From Serilophus lunatus (Eukaryota > Chordata > Aves > Passeriformes > Eurylaimidae): DNA of 64,000 bases. The stretch lies in assembly GCA_013399895.1 (NCBI GenBank), contig VXBA01003121.1, forward strand, positions 372,001 to 436,000, written 5' to 3'. The translations under genes were made by a program, and so were the position numbers. The notes below the pieces were generated by a model, which was not told the origin of the DNA, ran no database searches, and saw only the letters and a program-made list of their open reading frames with translations. This document shows positions 59,990 through 64,000 of this stretch, piece after piece. How positions within the stretch are numbered: the first letter of the stretch is position 1; each line of letters begins with the position of its first letter.

Positions 59990-60620
59990 ACGACCTGCGG
60001 AGCTCCACGCCGAAAATAGGCTGAGCTTCCTCCTCCTCTTCCTCCTCCTCCTTGGAAACAAAACATATGGAGTTAGCACGGCCTGCTGATTGGATTTTGA
60101 TTGCCCTGGAACACCGCCAAGCTTGAAGTGGAGAGCGCGGCCTGAAAGGAAATACAGTAGACACCAGACAATTTATTTGTTTCTGAGCGGGGACCCGGCT
60201 GACGGGGCCGCTCCGAAGGTGGCTAACGAGAGCAGCATGTTCCCATATGGAAACCATATGGTGGAGTCGGGCCTGGATCTGCAAACACGGCACGGGCTGC
60301 GGAGAACGCGGCGCACCGTGAGCCTTGTGCCAGCCACGGCAAACGGCTGCTGGGTGGCGCTGATAACAAGCTACCCTCGCAGACACGGATTTGGGATAAC
60401 GCGGGAGGTGGAGAGGAAAGAAGGGGCCAGGTGAGCTGGGGCAGTGTCAGAGAGCTCTCCTTTCTCAGCTGAGCCTGTGGAAATGAAGGACTGGAAAAAT
60501 CTTGGAAATGGGGAAAAAACTTGCCAGGTGTGATGTCGCAGCGCCCCCGTGTGGCTGTGCTGCACCGTGCCACGCCCTTTGGAGCTCCGCCCCCCCGCCA
60601 CACCCATGCCACACCCATGG
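59990..60620. promoter_or_regulatory. CpG-enriched region with three CATATG E-boxes
   Basis: CpG dinucleotides are dense from about 60130 to 60420 (about 20 by hand count in 300 bp), whereas most of the window is CpG-poor. CATATG E-boxes lie at 60064, 60244 and 60255; the last two form the paired motif CCATATGG-AAA-CCATATGG. 'atttatttgtttctg' at about 60171 contains a forkhead-like core, and a TCC-rich tract lies at 60028-60053. It could be a weak CpG-island promoter or an enhancer. The 114-codon + strand frame at 60090-60434 and the 136- and 138-codon minus frames overlap it and are not recognised. Confidence 0.38.
60540..60554 (-). promoter_or_regulatory. Candidate CTCF-binding motif at the CpG-rich edge
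   Basis: The minus strand reads CCACACGGGGGCGCT, matching 12 of 14 core CTCF positions, including the whole GGGGGCGC half. It has the same orientation as the site at 13250. Confidence 0.3.
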
Positions 60621-60777
60621 GTGGTACCTTCAAAGAGAGGGGAACAAAATAGTACAGGAATGAAATCCACAGAATTCCCGGAATTTAGAATGAATTTATT
60701 CATTATCTCGACAGAAGAATAATGAGAAATTAACCCTCTCTCACAATTTTTTTGGATATTTTAGCCCAGAATTAATT

Positions 60778-60893
60778 TTTCTTTTCTCTTTTCTTTTCTT
60801 TCTTTTCTTTTCTTTCTTTTCTTTTCTTTCTTTTCTTTTCTTTCTTTTCTTTTCTTTCTTTTCTTTTCTTCTTTCTTTCGTTCTCTTTCATTC

Positions 60894-60973
<80 letters not shown>
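60778..60973. repeat. Long pyrimidine microsatellite, compound (CTTTT/CTTT) then pure (CTTT)n
   Basis: The first half (about 60782-60870) is a higher-order array of a 14-bp unit, CTTTTCTTTCTTTT. A short irregular segment with 'cgttctctttcattctc' follows. 60895-60973 is uninterrupted (CTTT), about 20 units. On the minus strand it reads as an open Lys/Glu/Arg frame, which is a by-product. Such a homopurine-homopyrimidine tract can form triplex DNA and is probably length-polymorphic. Confidence 0.97.
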
Positions 60974-61879
60974 AAAAAATAAGACCAGGTTTGTCTGAAC
61001 TTCAAAAACAAAATTTAAAAAAAACCAACAAAACCTTTAAAAATTAATACCTAGTCTCAGAACAAATTAACTTGTCGATTACAAAAAAAAAACAACTCAC
61101 ACAAAGCCTTGAAAATCTATTTTGCTTTTCATTTGTTGAGAAAGCAGATTTTTCCCCTGTTTCACAGGCCCAGAATAGCCACTTTTCTGAGGCTATGTTG
61201 CTACAGTCAGTGAAGGAGAAAAGAAGAACTATCAGCACCACTTCAACTCTGAGGGCAAAAAGAGAAGGAAATAATTGACCGTGTTAAAGCACAGTTCATC
61301 CAGCAACCCGACAGTCATCATGGCCACGTTCCCCACTGCTCATTAGCTGCTGGAATGCCGCCAGGACAGGAGCATTTTTTTGGGAAAAGCAGCATCCAGA
61401 GAGCTAAAGCCCATGATTATGTAAAGGTTATGCTACTACAGTTCCGTTTTCTCACCTCATGAGCTACTAACTTTTCATTTCTTAATTTTTATGACTTGAA
61501 AGATACAGAGAACAGTTTCATTTAAGCTGCTGTCCATGGAAAATGCATCAGCTTTTCCACATTAACTCCAAGATTTATAGCTTTCCCTTTTGCCAGTGAC
61601 AGTTTGGGAAATGTTTCACCAGTTCATTGTATTTCTACATATTCAGTTCCTGTCCTCAGTAATATTAAGACCAAAGCAGTGATTTTATATTTATTAAATT
61701 CATACATGATATATTCACAAGGAAGACTGTTCCAAAGCCCACAGAAATCAACAGCATTTACAGTGAGTCTGAGAAAAACCCTCTTGGGACAAGAATATAT
61801 TTCATTACAACCTTGGCCAATCCCAAACACTCAAGACAACCTCCCTGGAAGATCCTCCTAGGAAGACTCCAGCGTGCTC
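60974..61879. other. Single-copy AT-rich DNA, no gene seen
   Basis: A-rich runs lie near 61016-61023 and 61082-61093. Nothing else is recognised. Confidence 0.45.
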
Positions 61880-62120
61880 CACACCAGGGATGGGGCATCC
61901 ACAACTCCTCTGGGCAACATGTGACAGGGCCTGACCACCCCCACATGGAAGAATTTCTTCCCAATATCCCATCTAACCCTACTCTCAGTTTGAAGCCATT
62001 CCCCCTTGTCCTGTCACTCCAGGCCCTTGGAGATATTCTGTCCATTTTTCTTGTCAGCTCCTTTCAGGTCCTGGAAGGCCCTAATTAGGTCACTCCAAAG
62101 CTTCTCTTCTCCAGGAATCT
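61880..62120 (-). mobile_element. CR1 LINE fragment lacking its 3' end
   Basis: The + strand starts abruptly at 'ccagggatggggcatccac' and continues 'tctgggcaacatgtgacagg', 'gaagaatttcttcccaatatc', 'cccttgtcctgtcactcc' and 'cttctcttctccagg'. The 3'-terminal roughly 130 bp, including the octamer tail, that all neighbouring copies keep are absent. It must therefore have been trimmed after insertion or be split by an unrecognised event. Confidence 0.9.
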
Positions 62121-62910
62121 TTAAAGCCAAGTCCTAACAGGCATCTTTAATCCTGAACTATATAGCCAAGAAAACAAAATAGATATCTCAGTCATTGCTT
62201 GTGATGATCTACTTGTTGAAATAAACCAGCCCTCAAATGAAAAATAACAATTTCACCAAAAGATCAGAAGCTGTCAGTGCCTAAAGGCCTCTTCAGACAA
62301 TCTCAGCAACTGTAAATGAATATTTAAATATCAAAAGTCTTTAAGTAACTCTGTAAGTCTATATATACACATGTAACTATAATATGGAACAAGAATAAAA
62401 AGCCTTTGGGACGAGTTTCAAATAACATAAAGCAGAGGCTATCCCATATTTCAAGATCACCTCATGCACCACAAAGCTACAGGATGATGCATTTTTATTC
62501 TAACCATGACTAAAGTTGGGCACTGATTTAGGGCAGAAGAGGAAAATTTGTTCCATCTCTATCTCCAGCTGTCTTTCACCTGTGTAACATCCATGATCTG
62601 TTCTCCTGCAGAAACAGGAAGGTCATATCCAGGTGGACGGTCCACCTGCTGCAGGAAAAGCCAACCAGGTGTATCTTTATGAGCTCCAGAAGCAGCACTT
62701 GGAATTTTCACTCCCTAAAATAATTTTTTCAGTGGTAACCCCTAAACCCACCAGCCAGCCCCGTTTTTGTGAACTCAAAAAAAAGGGTAGCAAACTTCCT
62801 TCTTTTAATTAGTCAACAGCCTCTGGAATATTCTACTCTATGCTTCAGGGAAAACACAACTCTGGCCCAAGGCTGAGCACCTGCCTTTTCACTTCCCACC
62901 CTGGGTTAGT
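62121..62910. other. Single-copy DNA, no gene seen
   Basis: A palindromic E-box pair lies at 62630-62648 (separate entry). Otherwise nothing is recognised. Confidence 0.45.
62630..62648. promoter_or_regulatory. Perfect palindrome of two opposed CAGGTG boxes
   Basis: CAGGTGGAC-G-GTCCACCTG is a 9-bp perfect inverted repeat around one base. CAGGTG/CACCTG is the binding word of ZEB, SNAI and some bHLH factors, and ZEB proteins are known to prefer paired sites. Function here is inference. Confidence 0.3.
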
Positions 62911-63005
62911 TCACAGAATTACAGAAGATTCTGAGTTGGAAGGGACCCCCCAGGACCATCAAAGTCCAACAAACATCAGTCCAAGATCACCAAAGTCCAG
63001 TTCCT
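62911..63005 (-). mobile_element. CR1 3'-end fragment, left half of an inverted pair
   Basis: 'tcacagaattacagaagattctgagttggaagggacc' is a CR1 terminus in antisense. The block 'catcaaagtccaac' recurs as 'caccaaagtccagttcc' about 33 bp later, suggesting a small internal duplication. Confidence 0.85.
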
Positions 63006-63039
63006 TGAGGTTGAGGAAGTTGAAACAACCCAGTCAGAC

Positions 63040-63208
63040 GCCCTGGCACAGGGTGCCCAGAGAAGCTGTGGCTGTTCCCCATCCCTGGGAGTGTCCAAGG
63101 GCAGGTTGGAGCCCCCTGGGACAGTGGGAGGTGTCCCTGCCCAGGGCAGGGGTTGGAACTGGATGACCTTCAAGGTGCTTTACAACCCCAACCATTCTGC
63201 ATTCTCTG
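63040..63208 (+). mobile_element. CR1 LINE fragment, right half of an inverted pair
   Basis: 'ccctggcacagggtgcccagagaagctgtgg' leads into 'ggacagtgggaggtgtccc' and 'ggatgaccttcaaggtgc', and ends 'accattctgcattctctga'. It lies only about 35 bp from the opposite-strand copy on its left. The two 5' sides face each other. Confidence 0.92.
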
Positions 63209-64000
63209 ACTTTGCCATATCCTTAAGTTTCATCACAAAGAAAGGAGAAGTCCAACTCTCACAGTCACAGGGTAAATCAAAACCTCAGGAGGAAACTAAA
63301 AACACCCCAAAACATATTCAGAGTTCACAGACTTGGAGCTGCCACACCAGTGAACAATATATATATATACATATTATAAATATTGATACAGGTACATTTG
63401 CTTCTCAATATTGTCTGCATCTTTAAAAGCAGTAATTCACTTTGCTCACAAGAGTGTTGTTATCCAGTCACATCAGAAAAGGGCTCGTGCCTCTTTCCAG
63501 CAAGTTCTGACCAAAAAGGTAACTTTTCAATCATCAGACAATGGGTTTAGCACTCGGGATTTAGACCCCTGCAATAATGTCTTTAAAGCTGGAGAGTCGA
63601 AGTGTACCTTAAATCATAAAAAAGAAAGCTGGGCTAGAAAAATAGCAGCTGAGAAAGTTACTGGAGCAAAATATAGATATATAAAAGGCTTTTTATCTTT
63701 TAAACACTCAAATAATTCTGTCCAACTGCAGTAATGACAGAAACTTTTTTTCATCATCTCATTTTAAGCACACCTTTAAAACAAACCACAACACTGGATG
63801 GAGCTTCCTGCATCCACTTCCTGCTATGGACCATTCTAATTCTTTGAAATAAATATGTTTCAGGTTATTTTTGTGAGGTTAATGCTCAGTATCTGTCCCC
63901 CAGCGTGTAAATGTGTAGAATACACCAAAGATTTACCATCTGCTACCAATAAATTTACAGAGGATCTCAAGTTCTCTAAAGCTTATTGGGATATTGTACA
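63209..64000. other. Single-copy AT-rich DNA, no gene seen
   Basis: An (AT)n run lies at 63357-63369, with AT-rich palindromic surroundings. A 107-codon frame at 63411-63734 has no recognised domain. Confidence 0.45.

Noticed and set aside
60772..61011. Minus-strand frame encoding a Lys/Glu/Arg-rich protein
   Set aside because: It is the translation of the (CTTT)n microsatellite.

Overview
This window is vertebrate nuclear DNA, almost certainly from a bird and probably a neoavian such as a songbird. The evidence is about 28 fragments of CR1 LINE retrotransposons of several subfamilies, on both strands. Most keep the diagnostic 3' end (a 'gatctttaaggtcccttcc' type block followed by one or two ATTCTRTG octamers) and are cut short on the 5' side, as avian CR1 copies usually are. 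The remaining DNA has moderate GC, abundant stop codons and no operons, ribosome binding sites or dense coding.

I recognise no protein-coding exon, functional tRNA, rRNA, CRISPR array or complete mobile element. Nearly all open frames are chance frames, antisense frames through CR1, or decayed C-terminal ends of the CR1 reverse-transcriptase ORF (motif of the type DIRKNFF...HWNRLPREAV...PSLEVF). The window is best read as intergenic or intronic sequence. Its non-repeat content is single-copy DNA, a few ancient SINE-like relics and several possible regulatory sites.

Layout. 1-2.8 kb is pyrimidine-rich on the + strand with an old CR1 inside. 2.8-22.6 kb is single-copy DNA with scattered CR1 copies, a candidate CTCF site at 13.25 kb and a nested inverted-repeat element at 13.98-14.05 kb. 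22.6-35.2 kb has no CR1 and holds two MIR-like relics (29.0 and 34.6 kb), a tRNA-Ile-like relic (33.1 kb) and the longest open frame (264 codons, 28.1-28.9 kb, minus strand). 35.2-52 kb is sparse in repeats and has a CpG/homeodomain-rich patch at 42.4-42.6 kb. 52-59.5 kb is a CR1 cluster of eight fragments. 59.99-60.62 kb is CpG-rich, with three CATATG E-boxes and a second CTCF-like site. It is followed by a 196-bp pyrimidine microsatellite. The right end carries a 3'-less CR1, a 19-bp palindrome of two opposed CAGGTG boxes and an inverted CR1 pair.

No genes here work together and I found no new biological system. The most useful leads are the possible cis-regulatory elements at 13.98, 42.4 and 60.1 kb, the ancient SINE relics and the microsatellite. 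All identifications come from reading the sequence and remembered family consensus; no alignment or database search was run.
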